Assembly: GCF_030704535.1 (NCBI RefSeq)
Contig: NC_081822.1
Location: forward strand, 10,161,001 to 10,225,000
Source: Vitis vinifera
Lineage: Eukaryota > Streptophyta > Magnoliopsida > Vitales > Vitaceae
Direction of reading: 5' to 3'
DNA length: 64,000 nucleotides
Shown here: positions 52,615 through 63,278 of the stretch, piece by piece
How positions within the stretch are numbered: the stretch's first letter is position 1
Layout: the number at the start of each line of letters is the position of its first letter
Notes under the pieces: generated by a model
The model's database searches: none
What the model saw: only the letters and a program-made list of their open reading frames with translations
What the model was told of the DNA's origin: nothing
Position numbers and translations under genes: made by a program

Positions 52615-54045
52615 ATGGTGGGTGCTGAATCCGGGAGGCCTCATGTTGCACTTCTTCCAAGCCCAGGCATGGGCCATATAATTCCCCTGTTGGAGATGGC
52701 CAAACGCTTGGTTCTCCACCATGGCTTCCATGTCAGCTTCATCACCATCACCACCGAAGCTTCAGCTGCCCAGACCCAGCTGCTCCGTTCCCCCAACCTT
52801 CCTTCCGGGCTTCACGTCGTCGAACTCCCTCCTGCTGACATGTCTACCATTCTCCATGACGACATGACGATCGTGCAACGGCTATGTCTCATTGTCCAGG
52901 AGAGCCTCCCTTATATCAGGTCCGTTCTCAGGGAGAACCCACCTCAAGCTCTCATAGTGGACATATTCTGCACCGATGCTTTCCAGATTGCCAAAGACCT
53001 TTCCATTCCCGCTTACTCCTTCTTTACTGCCCCTACGGCTTTGCTTGCCTTGTCTTTGTACCTTCCAACCATGGACCGTGAGATTGAGGGCGAGTACGTG
53101 GATCTTCCAAAGCCAGTTCAGGTCCCTGGCTGCAACGCTATTCGCACTGAAGACCTACTAGACCAGGTCCGCAACCGGAAGATTGAGGAGTACAAGTGGT
53201 ACTTGTTAAGCGTCAGCCGGCTGCCCATGGCGGTTGGTATTTTCGTGAACACTTGGGAGGATCTTGAACCGGTGTGGCTACGAGGTCTGAGGGAGAACTC
53301 TTTCTTCCAGCAGATACCAATTCCACCGGTTCTTCCAATCGGACCGCTGATCAAAGAGGATGAACCACTGACTGACTTCGATAATGACTGCATTGAGTGG
53401 CTAGACAAGCAGCCACCAGACTCCGTTCTATTCATAACACTGGGTAGTGGTGGCACACTGACATCCACACAGCTCACTGAGTTGGCATGGGGCTTAGAAC
53501 TCAGCCAACAACGATTCATCTTGGTGGTACGCACGCCAAGCGATGCAAGTGCGTCTGGTGCATTTTTCAACGTGGGGAATAATGTAATGAAAGCGGAGGC
53601 ATATCTGCCCCAAGGGTTCATGGAAAGGACTCAAGAAGTTGGACTGGTGATCCCGTCTTGGGCTCCACAAGTGACGGTGCTCCGCCACCCCTCCACCGGC
53701 GGATTCCTCTCACACTGCGGGTGGAACTCGACCTTGGAAAGCATAAGCCACGGCGTTCCCATGATTGCGTGGCCGCTGTACGCGGAACAAAGGATGAATG
53801 CCACGATGTTGACGGAAGAGGTGGGGGTGGCAGTGCGTCCAGTGGTGGGAGAAGGGAAAAACGTAGTGGGACGGGAGGAGATAGAGAGGGTGGTGAGGTT
53901 GGTGATGGAAGGTGAAGAGGGGAAAGAGATGAGGCGTAGGGTGCGAGAGCTGCAAAGCAGTGCCCTGGCCACACTGAAACCAGGTGGGCCATCTTTTGAG
54001 GCCCTTTCTGAAGTGGCTGGGACCTGGACAACCACCGCTCATTAG
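52615..54045 (+). CDS. UGT72-family UDP-glucosyltransferase (family 1)
   Basis: Intronless 476-residue glycosyltransferase transferring glucose from UDP-glucose to a small acceptor; UGT72 members act on phenylpropanoids, monolignols and other phenolics in the cytosol. HVALLPSPGMGHIIPLLEMA contains catalytic His21, paired with Asp121 in the segment VDIFCTDAF. The C-terminal PSPG box spans 349-392, from WAPQVTVLRHPSTGGF through HCGWNS to WPLYAEQ; its last residue is Gln, which favours glucose. FVNTWEDLEPVWL and FITLGSGGTLT are typical of UGT72. The start MVGAESGRPH fits family length; an in-frame ATG at 52558 could add 19 residues and also lies downstream of the predicted transcription start. 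No signal peptide or membrane span is seen. The exact acceptor cannot be told from sequence. Confidence 0.97.
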   Translation: MVGAESGRPHVALLPSPGMGHIIPLLEMAKRLVLHHGFHVSFITITTEASAAQTQLLRSPNLPSGLHVVELPPADMSTILHDDMTIVQRLCLIVQESLPYIRSVLRENPPQALIVDIFCTDAFQIAKDLSIPAYSFFTAPTALLALSLYLPTMDREIEGEYVDLPKPVQVPGCNAIRTEDLLDQVRNRKIEEYKWYLLSVSRLPMAVGIFVNTWEDLEPVWLRGLRENSFFQQIPIPPVLPIGPLIKEDEPLTDFDNDCIEWLDKQPPDSVLFITLGSGGTLTSTQLTELAWGLELSQQRFILVVRTPSDASASGAFFNVGNNVMKAEAYLPQGFMERTQEVGLVIPSWAPQVTVLRHPSTGGFLSHCGWNSTLESISHGVPMIAWPLYAEQRMNATMLTEEVGVAVRPVVGEGKNVVGREEIERVVRLVMEGEEGKEMRRRVRELQSSALATLKPGGPSFEALSEVAGTWTTTAH

Positions 54046-55323
54046 TTCGCTGCGACACGTCCCGCATTTAATTTGTTTGCTGTCTCTTTTTATTTATTAA
54101 TCGTCGCACCAATAATACTACACGGTCTTGGCCTTGAGTAGCAGGTGGGGGCGGGTTGAGTTGAAGTCTTGAAAGTTGAGATCTGTTGACCACGTTGGCA
54201 ACACCACACCCCTTGTCATTTAGCCCTTTACTAAGTTACGTCATGTTTCCGACTCTTATAAATAGGAGAGAAATCACGCTCAGAGTCCTCTCGTACCTCA
54301 ATTCCTTCTTTTTGTTATTTCTTTTATATTCTAATATAAGTCTTGTAGAAAAATATTTGTGGAAGATTGAAACACTATAACAGCATTCGCAAAAGATTAA
54401 AACAAGATAAATCTTATTATCAAAAAATCTTTTTTTTTCTAAGTAAAATTGCACTTTTATTTTTATTTTCTATTTCATTTATTTTATTTAAATACAAAAA
54501 CAAGTGCAAATATTATATAGAAAATATTTTTAATAAAAACATATCGAGAAGTTATGCATATAATTACTAATTTTTTTCAATTATATTATATAACAAAAAG
54601 TTATATAAATCAAAATTGTATAACAAAAAACTATATAATAAATATTTTATAGTCTAAAGCTATATACAAACTTATATATTTTTGTTATAATAAAATATAT
54701 AAAATAGAATGTATAGTTAGAAATTATATAAAAAAAATTTCATAGTTAGAAGTTATGTAAGCCGTATTTTCTATGCTTAAGTTAGAAACTTGAAAATGTT
54801 GATATCCTAATTTTGTTTTACTAGAAGCTTTATAGAAAATTTTTCATTGGTAGAAACCATGAAAATTTTATGTTGATAATTATTTCATAGTAAGACCTCT
54901 GTAGACAATTTCTAAAATTTTATTGTTTAACTAGAAGTTATATAAAGTAACCTTGTTAATCAACAATTCTATAACTAGAAGTTATATAGAGAATTTCTAA
55001 CTATGATATAACTAAAAGTTATACAAAACTAAATTATTAGTCAACAATTACAAAATTTTATATTTAGAAGTTATGTAGAAAATATTTCATAACTTAATGT
55101 TATGCAAAATTTTCATTTTATCGTGATAAAATTATTCATAGTCAAAACATATAACAAATTTATTCTTTCATTCTTATTATTTATTTAATATTGTTTAATT
55201 ATTATGTTACTTTCTTGAGTTTATAATAATTATTTTACTTTATGATAATTGATCGATTTTCTCTATTGTTCAAAATATTAAGTCTTTTTACATAACAACT
55301 CTAGTAAAAAAAAAAAAAAAAAA
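54046..55323. other. UGT72 3' flank, orphan promoter-like segment, degenerate AT-rich repeats
   Basis: 54.06-54.30 kb is GC-richer and carries a TATA box (listed separately) but no following gene. From 54.55 to 55.15 kb the sequence repeats degenerate copies of AGAAGTTATRTAGAAAAT at irregular spacing of about 50-80 bases. An A run (55306-55323) then borders the retroelement fossil. Confidence 0.6.
54257..54265 (+). promoter_or_regulatory. Orphan TATA box
   Basis: TATAAATAG in the context GACTCTTATAAATAGGAGAG is a near-ideal plant TATA box, followed by a C/T-rich leader-like stretch (CCTCTCGTACCTCAATTCC) but by no coding frame. It might drive a non-coding RNA or be a remnant of a lost gene or retroelement. 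Confidence 0.4.
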
Positions 55324-56940
55324 GTCACTACACCTTTTATAGTATTTCGGGTATCATTCTAAGGGATTGATTTATGGAATTTGTAGATACTAGAATAAAT
55401 GAACCACTTTTATTTAAATTATAAAGTAAAAACAACATGTGAATTAACTTTTATAAAGTGAAACTAAGTAGAAGAAACTAAATTAATAAAAAAAATGAAT
55501 ATTGATTTTTAATTCAATTGATTCAAGTATGGAGCTTTCCACAATCTAACTTAAGATATAAAAACAGAGAGAACAAAAGTTTCTTGAGTCAAGTGATGTT
55601 TGGGTTTTGAGATTCTTGACCGCTCGTGATCAACTTGAGCTCTATAACTCGAAATTGTATTGAAACCTAATTTTTCTTTTTTAAAATAGATTAATAAAAT
55701 CATCAAATGAATAAGATTGATTATCGGTTTAAGGTTTGACTTTCTACTCCACATTGTTTTATTTTAAGACAAATAACGATAAGGAAGACCAAGATAACTA
55801 ATAATCAATAGTTACCAAGAATCATTAGTATTAGATAATAAACTACCATCTCATTCCATAAACTAACTCATAAGAATAGGATAAAAAAATTGATAAATTG
55901 TAACCCAACCAGTAATTAATCTCATTATTCCAATAATTTACCCATAATTTCTATAACTTTAGGTTTTTATGCTTCAGGCCTCAAGTTGGCTTTTTAGCTT
56001 CTTATAGAGTAAAAATCCATAATTCAAATTAAAAGAAACTAAAAACAATATATTCAATAAGAAGAAAATAAAAAAAACCAAAGTTTTTGTCTTCTTCCCC
56101 CCAAAATGCCAAACTCCTAGGAAAATCCATAAACCCTATAATTAAGAAAGTTTATATAATATTATCAATGACTTAATATGCGGCACACTCTCATTGGTCA
56201 TTGATTCGAGCCAAAATATGTGCTCTAATGACACATATTCGATATGATTTGTGCACCAAATGACACTCAAATCACCCAACTTGACCTAAATCGATGCTAA
56301 GGTCTTAGCTATGGGTTTAACTTGTATTTTAGAAATTTATCTCGGGTTTAAGGGAAGAAAATAATATAAGTTGAATCACTTTAGATTTTGAAATATCAAG
56401 AAAATGTTAAAAGAGAAAATAAGCAAGTCAAGACTCATAGACCATGAGGAAATGCAAGATGAGGATATCATAAGTTTGGGAGATGAGAAATGACCATTAT
56501 GGAGTAAGAAAGGAGGCAAGAAAACATGAGAAATGAGACATGAAACAAGATTCAGTTGTAGGAAAATTTAGAACTCAAAATCTAGTGGTAACATATACTC
56601 TGAATTAGATGAAAAATTTAGAGTATTTTTTGAAGTTCATTTTAGTCATACTATATATCATTTCAAAGCTCAAGAAGTCAAGAGTCCAACAATTTAAACA
56701 ATGAATAATCAAAGCTGAAAATGAAAAAGTTATGATCATTTGAAGACAACTACGCAAAGCTGAAGGACCATTTCGAAATGATTTTGAAATTCAACTTATG
56801 AATTTGAAATCCAATTCGAAATGACTGCAATTTCAAATTCACCCACTAGCATTTTGATGTTTCGCCTCCTCTACCTCAAGAATTTCATCTAAGGCACTTC
56901 ATTTGCCCTAAGTGAGTCTCACACAACTAGAAATCACCAT
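55324..56940 (-). mobile_element. LTR-retrotransposon-like fossil, left copy (minus orientation)
   Basis: Two blocks, read on the minus strand as A (about 56940-56204) then B (56203-55324), recur in the opposite direction at 56987-58815. The B block ends in sequence resembling the LTR boundary region of plant Ty3/gypsy (Athila/Tat-like) elements. No coding domains are recognised. The element is degenerate; if A-B is one unit it could be a solo LTR. Family is tentative. Confidence 0.5.
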
Positions 56941-56986
56941 TTTATTATTATTTTTAGTCATTTTTAGGTAATTATTTTGTAATGAG

Positions 56987-58815
56987 TGGTCAATGAGAGT
57001 GTGCCACATGTTAGGTAATTGATGATATTATATAAACTCTCTTAATTTTAGGATTTAAATATCTTAGATCATTTTTCAAGGAGTTTGACATTGAAGATGG
57101 AAGAACACAAGAACTTTGATTTGTTTTTTTTTATTCTTTATTAAATATATTGTTTTTAGTTTCTTTGATTCAAATTATGGATTTTTACCCTATTATGGAT
57201 CGTGAATGTGACATCACCCCCATGAGAGGCTAAAAAGCCAACTTGGGGCTTGAAACATGAAAACATAATGGCTAGAAACTTATAAGAATAATAGGTAAAT
57301 TATTGTAACAATGAAATTGATTATTGATTGGATTACAATTTATCAATTTTTATCTTATGTTTATGAGTTAGTTTAGGAAATGATACGCTAGGTTATTACC
57401 CGATACTAATGATTCTTGGTAACTATTGATCATTATTTATCATGGTCTTCTCTATCATTATTTGCCCCAAAACAAAGTTATAAGGAGTATGAAGAGTTAA
57501 AAAGCTAAATTTTAAACTAGTAATTAATCTCATTTATTTGATGGTTTTAGGAATTTGTTTTAAAAAAGGAAAAATTACGCTTCAAATGCAATTTTGAGTT
57601 ATATAATTCAAGTTGATTGCTAGCGGCCAAAGATCTTGAAACCTTAAGATCATATTACTTAAAAGACTCTTGTTTTCTCTAGTTTTTATACCCTAAATTG
57701 GATTGTGGAAAAACCTAAACTTGAATAAATCAAATTTAAAATCAATATTTATTTTGTTATTAATTTAATTTATTTTACTTAGTTTCAATTTATTCACATA
57801 TCGTTTTCCACTTTAAGATTCAAACAAAAACAATTCATTTACTTTAGTATTGACAAATCTCATAAGCTAGTCCTTGAGAACGATACATGGGATACTACAA
57901 AAGTTGTAGTAGTTTTTTCTTTTATTTTTCTTAGCTAGAACTACTACATATTAAGCTTAAGTATTTTGGTAAAATAGAGATTTATAGTCAATCACTATTA
58001 CAAGGAAAAGTCATAAACAACCTAAAAAGTTTCAAAAATTACGAGTTCTAAATGAGTACAAAGCATTTTGAATTGGATAAAGGCATTTGGAACTCATTTT
58101 GACGTGTCTCAGGGCTCAAATTCGATCACTAGTGGCTAAGTTCGAAATTTGGTTGAGTTCTAAGTCAATTTCAAACTCATAAGTGGAAGGAGGTCAAATT
58201 AGAAATCGAGGGGTTGAGTTCAAAATGCACAGTGAATTTCAAACTCAACATTCTTTTCTATCAAGTTTGCTTCAAATGCGCATAACTTCCTCGTTTCGAC
58301 TCTAATTTGCACACTATTTGAAGTGTTAGATTCTTGACTTCTAGATCTTCAAAATGATATACATATCTTGCCCAAAATGAACTTTGGGAATTGTTCCAAA
58401 TTTTGCCTCTAGGTTAGAGTATATGTTGCCATCGAATTTTGAGTTCCAAATTTCCATGCAAACTTGATAATTTTGCTTCATGCCTCATTGTCCATGTTTG
58501 TGTGCCTTCTTTCTTACTTCATAATGATCAATCCTCATTTCCCAAACTCATGACATCATCGCATTGCATTTCCTTAAATTCCATGAGTCAAGACTCACTC
58601 GATTTCTCATTTAACTTCTTGATATTTCAAAATCTAAAATGGTTTCAACTTGTACCCTATTATTCCCTCAAACTTGAGATAAATGTTCGAAATAAAAGTT
58701 AAACTTATAGCTAGGGCCTTAGCATTGATTTAAGTTAAGTTGGGTGATTTTTGTGTCATTTGGTGCATAAATCATATTAAATATGTGCTATTGGAGCACA
58801 TATGTTGGCTCTAAT
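56987..58815 (+). mobile_element. LTR-retrotransposon-like fossil, right copy (plus orientation)
   Basis: Carries the same two blocks as the left fossil in the order B (56987-57916), a spacer of about 95 bases, then A (about 58010-58815). One reading is the end of a 5' LTR next to the start of a 3' LTR with the interior lost. Eye-estimated identity to the left copy is about 80%, so both are old, probably several million years. It is broken and has no coding capacity. Confidence 0.5.
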
Positions 58816-60184
58816 CAACCATTTAACATCTTTTCTGATTTAGTCCCCAAAAAAGGTAGATGAAGCTTCTTATTGTATAGATAATCTTTGATTTTCATTC
58901 TCTAAAAAGTAAAATTTGTACTATCAAACTTCTCCATTCCATGTGTTGAACCATCTTCGCTAACCATTGCTCTCAATTAGAACAAAAAACTATGATACTA
59001 GTTGTTAGGGTTAAAACACCATAATCCTATTTTCAAAGGGACAAAAAACGAATATGAAAAATTAAAATACAAGCACACATAAGATTTATAGTGGTTTACT
59101 CTCAATGTGAGAACTATGTCCACTTGCAATCGATGTAGAATTTCACTATGATGAAATGAAAATTACAAGAAAATAAAAAAACGCCTCACCCTCTAGGTTT
59201 TCTCTCTACTTTTTTTTCCATTTCTTTCAATTGCACTCAATCACTCAAAGTCGGCTATCCTAAACATAACAAAATTATGATAGCCAAATTACATATTTAA
59301 AATCCCTAAAAGTACCCCAACTTAAAATGCCTTTAAAAAATTTCGTCAATTCACATACAACCCACATCTTGTCTCTGCATAGGATTAATCTGCATCAAGA
59401 CAAACATTGTCAAGAGAATAATTAAGCTTCACACATCTTAACATATTATCACTTCAAATAGTCAATATGTATGATTAGATGACATAGCCCACCCAAAAAA
59501 AAAAAAAACATAATTTCATAATAATACAGAAAACATGTAATAATAATATACAAATAAGTGAATTAGTTACTATTAAACACATAATAACAAACCATATAAA
59601 GAAAAATGAATCCATAAGTGTAGAATAAATAATAATCAACAACACAAAATGAGATACAACTAAAATAATGCTACAAACTTAATGTCAAAATCACACATAA
59701 AAGTTCAAAACTTAAGCAATATTCTTATTATAAATCTTGGAAAGGATTCTTTATACATTGGATAATAACTTTGAATATAATGGTGAATGAAAACTTTGGT
59801 TAATATATTAGTTCCTTTTCTATTTTTTTTCTTCCTTCAAGAGGGAATAATGAGCTTAAAAAGATCTTTAAAGCATAACATAAATACATAGATGCCCGCT
59901 ATATATGCAAGTAAATGTGATGTGGTAAAGCCTGAAAATTTCAAAATTTATAGAAAAATTTTTCGGTTGTCAAATGAAAGATAATCCTTGTATTAAACAA
60001 ACTCTCCTCTTTAATGAAGAGTCACGCATGATTGAATTTCAATTGAAAAAAGAAAATTATGTGTTTATTCTTCATCCTTATCTTCATGATCATTGGTTGT
60101 TGAGTTAAGAGCATTCTACTTATGAGTAGATAAGGTATTACAAATGGGAAATACCAAACTTCTCATGCATGCAAAATTTAGAAG

Positions 60185-60188
<4 letters not shown>

Positions 60189-60260
<72 letters not shown>
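60189..60260. repeat. (AT)n microsatellite, about 36 units
   Basis: About 72 bases of uninterrupted alternating A and T; the open frames reading Tyr-Ile through it on both strands are artefacts. Confidence 0.97.
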
Positions 60261-60262
<2 letters not shown>

Positions 60263-60353
60263 ATTAGAACAAATAATTAAAGTGAATCTATTAACCATGG
60301 TTAAAATCATCATTTATGATAGTTTCACATAATCGAGATTTTCACAAATATTA

Positions 60354-60718
60354 AGGTCCTATTTGATAACTGTTTTTAAAAACAGTTTAAAAAAATAGTT
60401 TTTGAAAAATATTGTATGATGTTTTGTAAAACAAAAGTTTGTTTGGAATCTGAAACGTTTTTAACATATTTTTAATATTTTTCAAAAACTATTTTTATAT
60501 CTAGGGTTTTATTTTTAATCACCATATTATAATTATTTTTTAAAATAGTTATAAAAAAAATAAGTGAAAATAACTAAAAATGTTATCTGAAAACATCATA
60601 TTTTTTATTATTGAGAACATAAAATAGAAAATAGTTTCCTAGCTGTCCAATGCATTTTTTAATTTTTAATTTTAAAAAATAGAAAACCGTTTTCCAAAAC
60701 AGTTACCAAACTGAACCT
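60354..60718. mobile_element. MITE, about 365 bp
   Basis: The left end AGGTCCTATTTGATAACTGT and the reverse complement of the right end (AGGTTCAGTTTGGTAACTGT) are good terminal inverted repeats. The interior is A/T-rich, non-coding and partly self-complementary (TTTTTAAAAACAGTTT; CAAAAACTATTTTTATATC). This is a common MITE type in grape-like genomes, probably hAT-like; no exact target duplication is visible. Confidence 0.75.
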
Positions 60719-62495
60719 AAAATTTTAAAAAAGAGAAGCTTATGACTAAAATTCCGATTGGTAAGACCACAATTTTGGCCTAGGGCTTGGCTCGTAAGGC
60801 TTTTCCAAGACCTTGAAAACTCCATCCAAATTGGAAGTCCCAAAACACCGTGGAACACACATGGATTAGGAAATATTGGTATGATTCTGTAACTTATTGT
60901 GCAGTATTTGAGAGACGACACAAGACACATAGAACTCTTGAAAACAAAATAGAAATCAGTTCTCCCAATCCAAGTGCTTTGCAACTATAACCTTAAAATA
61001 TATGGAATAACAACCCAAGAAACCCTACAAAATCATATTCCTTTAAGAAACTCAAGGAAATACACGGCACTAATAAAACTTTATCACATCTTTTTTTAAT
61101 CTTAATTGAACTTTTCTTTTGAGTTTACTTTTATCGAAGACTCCATGTAAATTTTAAAAGGGAAAGGCGGTTTCCAATAATTTTAAAAAATATATATAAA
61201 ATAGCTTCAACTTTTAAGATTTATCTCTATCAATTTTAAAATATTTTTAAATACATATTTTTTTTTAATTATCTACTAAAACGACATTTTACTTGTCAAG
61301 TTAATAACATAATTGACAAATTATTTTTTTTTATCATGAGAAATTTCAGATTAATAAAATAGGAAATTTTAAAAATTAAAAATATAATTAAAGCTAAAAA
61401 AAATTTATAACTAAAAATATAAAAATAAAATATTAACTTTCGCTTCACTAAATCACATTAGTAGAAAATGTAGATTCAAGAAAAAGTAGGAAATACAATA
61501 GAAGTCAATATTTTATCTTTTTTAATTTTAAAGTTTTTTTGTTTTAATTGTATTTAATTTTTAAATATATTAGTTTCAATTGTATTTTTAATTTTTAAAA
61601 TTTTTTATTTTATTGTTGATGTCAACTATCAAAATTTTTATTCAATTTTATTTTTAAAAAAATGATAGAATAGATTTATATAATATAGGATATAAAATCA
61701 TTATTAATTAGAGAATGAAAAAAAAATTATTTATCCCTTAAGGATGTTGGATAATTTTTGTAAAATAATCTAAATCTCATGTGTCATAATAAAAAAAATT
61801 ATAATATATTTATTAGTAAGATAATTTTATTAAATTAAAATAATAAATTAATTTTTTTATAATTTTATTTAATATTATCAAATAAAATGACATTTTAAGA
61901 AATAAACATATGATTTATAAAAACATATATATATTTTAAAATATTTTTAAATGACTGAAGATAAAATTGATTTGTAAAAATTGAGGTTGTTTTTTTAAAA
62001 TTAGCCAGTAAAAAATCGCTTTGTAAAATTATTTTTTATGAATTTAATTTTTTAAAAAATTACAATATCCATGCAAAAAGCCAAGGATGAGGTGGAATTT
62101 AGAATTTTGGAGGTGAGATGGTGAGCGATGCGAGCATACGGAGGTAGCAAAACAAAGAATTCAGATTCAGTTGGCGGGCCGCGTCATGGGTAAGGCAAGG
62201 GCACGCATTACGATCACATCCAACGTATCACAGGTCGATTTTCTTGCCTCCCACTCACGGGCCCCCTTCCCGAGTCCATTCCAATCTTTATCCCTTAAAT
62301 TTTGTTTTCCAGAACGCATAGCAGCCGCCTTCGTGTCTGCAATCTGCATAACCTAATGCATGGGTTTGACCAATAAGAATAGAATGCCTACCACCACGAC
62401 GTCGTTTGGTACGATGGATTGCTTGACAAGTTGGGTTTTTCCATTTGCAAATTTCGGCGCTGTACACACCTGCCAATTTCTGTACCTCAACCTCA

Positions 62496-63278
62496 ATGGA
62501 AACCAAAGCTCCGTCCAATCTCGCTTTTTCGCAAAACCCGAAATCCTCAATTACAAAATCAGTAAGCAATGACAGAGACTTCTTGAACCACCTGGAAGCT
62601 TACCTCGCAAAGAGAGATGGAGTCGACAAGCTTCTAAAGATCTCCAGGTACGCCACCAAGATCATCCTCGCTTCCTCGCTCCTCCCGGAAACCTTGACCC
62701 TAAATCGCCGACTCAAGAGCTTTGAGTCCAGCGTCGGTGTGAGTCGCAAAGCCTTCAGACTAGGCAAATTCGTTCAAGATTTGAACGCATTAAGAAACTC
62801 GTGTTTCGATTCGAAAGAAGATGTGATCCTCTCCATCATTGCCTACGGAGGCGAGGGTTTGTACATGTTTGTCGAACAGTTCGTGTGGTTTGTTAAATCG
62901 GGTTTGATCGACGCCAAGCACTCGCGTAATTTGCAGAAGATCAGTGCTTGGGCTGGGTTCGTTGGGCACATAGGGAGTATCTCGTTGAAAATTAGGGATT
63001 TGAAGCGGATCAATGAAGACGAGTCGCGCTTGCTGTCGACCATCGAGATTTCGATTTCCCGAGGACTTAAGTACGACGAGGAAGCGAAAAAGATTCACAA
63101 ATTGAAGGAGAAAAGGTTGATGAAGAGGCTGTCAATTGTTCAAGATTTGGCCGACGGGTTAATGGCGTTGGCGGATATTCGGGACGGAAAGGGGCGGCTT
63201 TCAGGGCCGCTTCTGATGTCATCTGCTGGGCTTTTATCTGCACTTACTAGTGCTCATAAGAATTGGCTGTCTTGCTGA
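62496..63278 (+). CDS. PEX11A: PEX11A-like peroxisomal membrane proliferation protein
   Basis: Single coding exon, 260 residues. PEX11 proteins remodel and elongate the peroxisome membrane before division. RDFLNHLEAYLAKRDGVDKL, KISRYATKIILASSLLPET and KSFESSVGVSRKAFRLGKFV match the conserved N-terminal amphipathic region of plant PEX11. AYGGEGLYMFVEQFVWFVKS and LQKISAWAGFVGHIGSISLK give the central hydrophobic segments, and VQDLADGLMALADIRDGKG with the end SAHKNWLSC match Arabidopsis PEX11A as recalled. There is no C-terminal dilysine signal, which fits the A/B type rather than PEX11C-E. The start at 62496 (METKAPS) gives the family length; an in-frame ATG at 62445 would add 17 unrelated residues. 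Confidence 0.96.
   Translation: METKAPSNLAFSQNPKSSITKSVSNDRDFLNHLEAYLAKRDGVDKLLKISRYATKIILASSLLPETLTLNRRLKSFESSVGVSRKAFRLGKFVQDLNALRNSCFDSKEDVILSIIAYGGEGLYMFVEQFVWFVKSGLIDAKHSRNLQKISAWAGFVGHIGSISLKIRDLKRINEDESRLLSTIEISISRGLKYDEEAKKIHKLKEKRLMKRLSIVQDLADGLMALADIRDGKGRLSGPLLMSSAGLLSALTSAHKNWLSC

Larger units (their letters stand above)
58816..62495. other. Intergenic before the PEX11A-like gene
   Basis: A/T-rich, with a long (AT)n tract and a MITE listed separately. A GC-richer leader-like stretch from about 62.08 kb precedes the PEX11A-like start codon. Confidence 0.55.

Noticed and set aside
53118-54067. Long antisense frames over the UGT72 gene
   Set aside because: They are shadows of the GC-rich real coding frame.
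58990-59480. Possible edge of a copia-type LTR (GATACTAGTTGTTAGGGTTA)
   Set aside because: Only one border-like motif is recognisable; no partner LTR, target duplication or internal domain was found.
60116-60332. Tyr-Ile repeat proteins on both strands
   Set aside because: Translation of an (AT)n tract.
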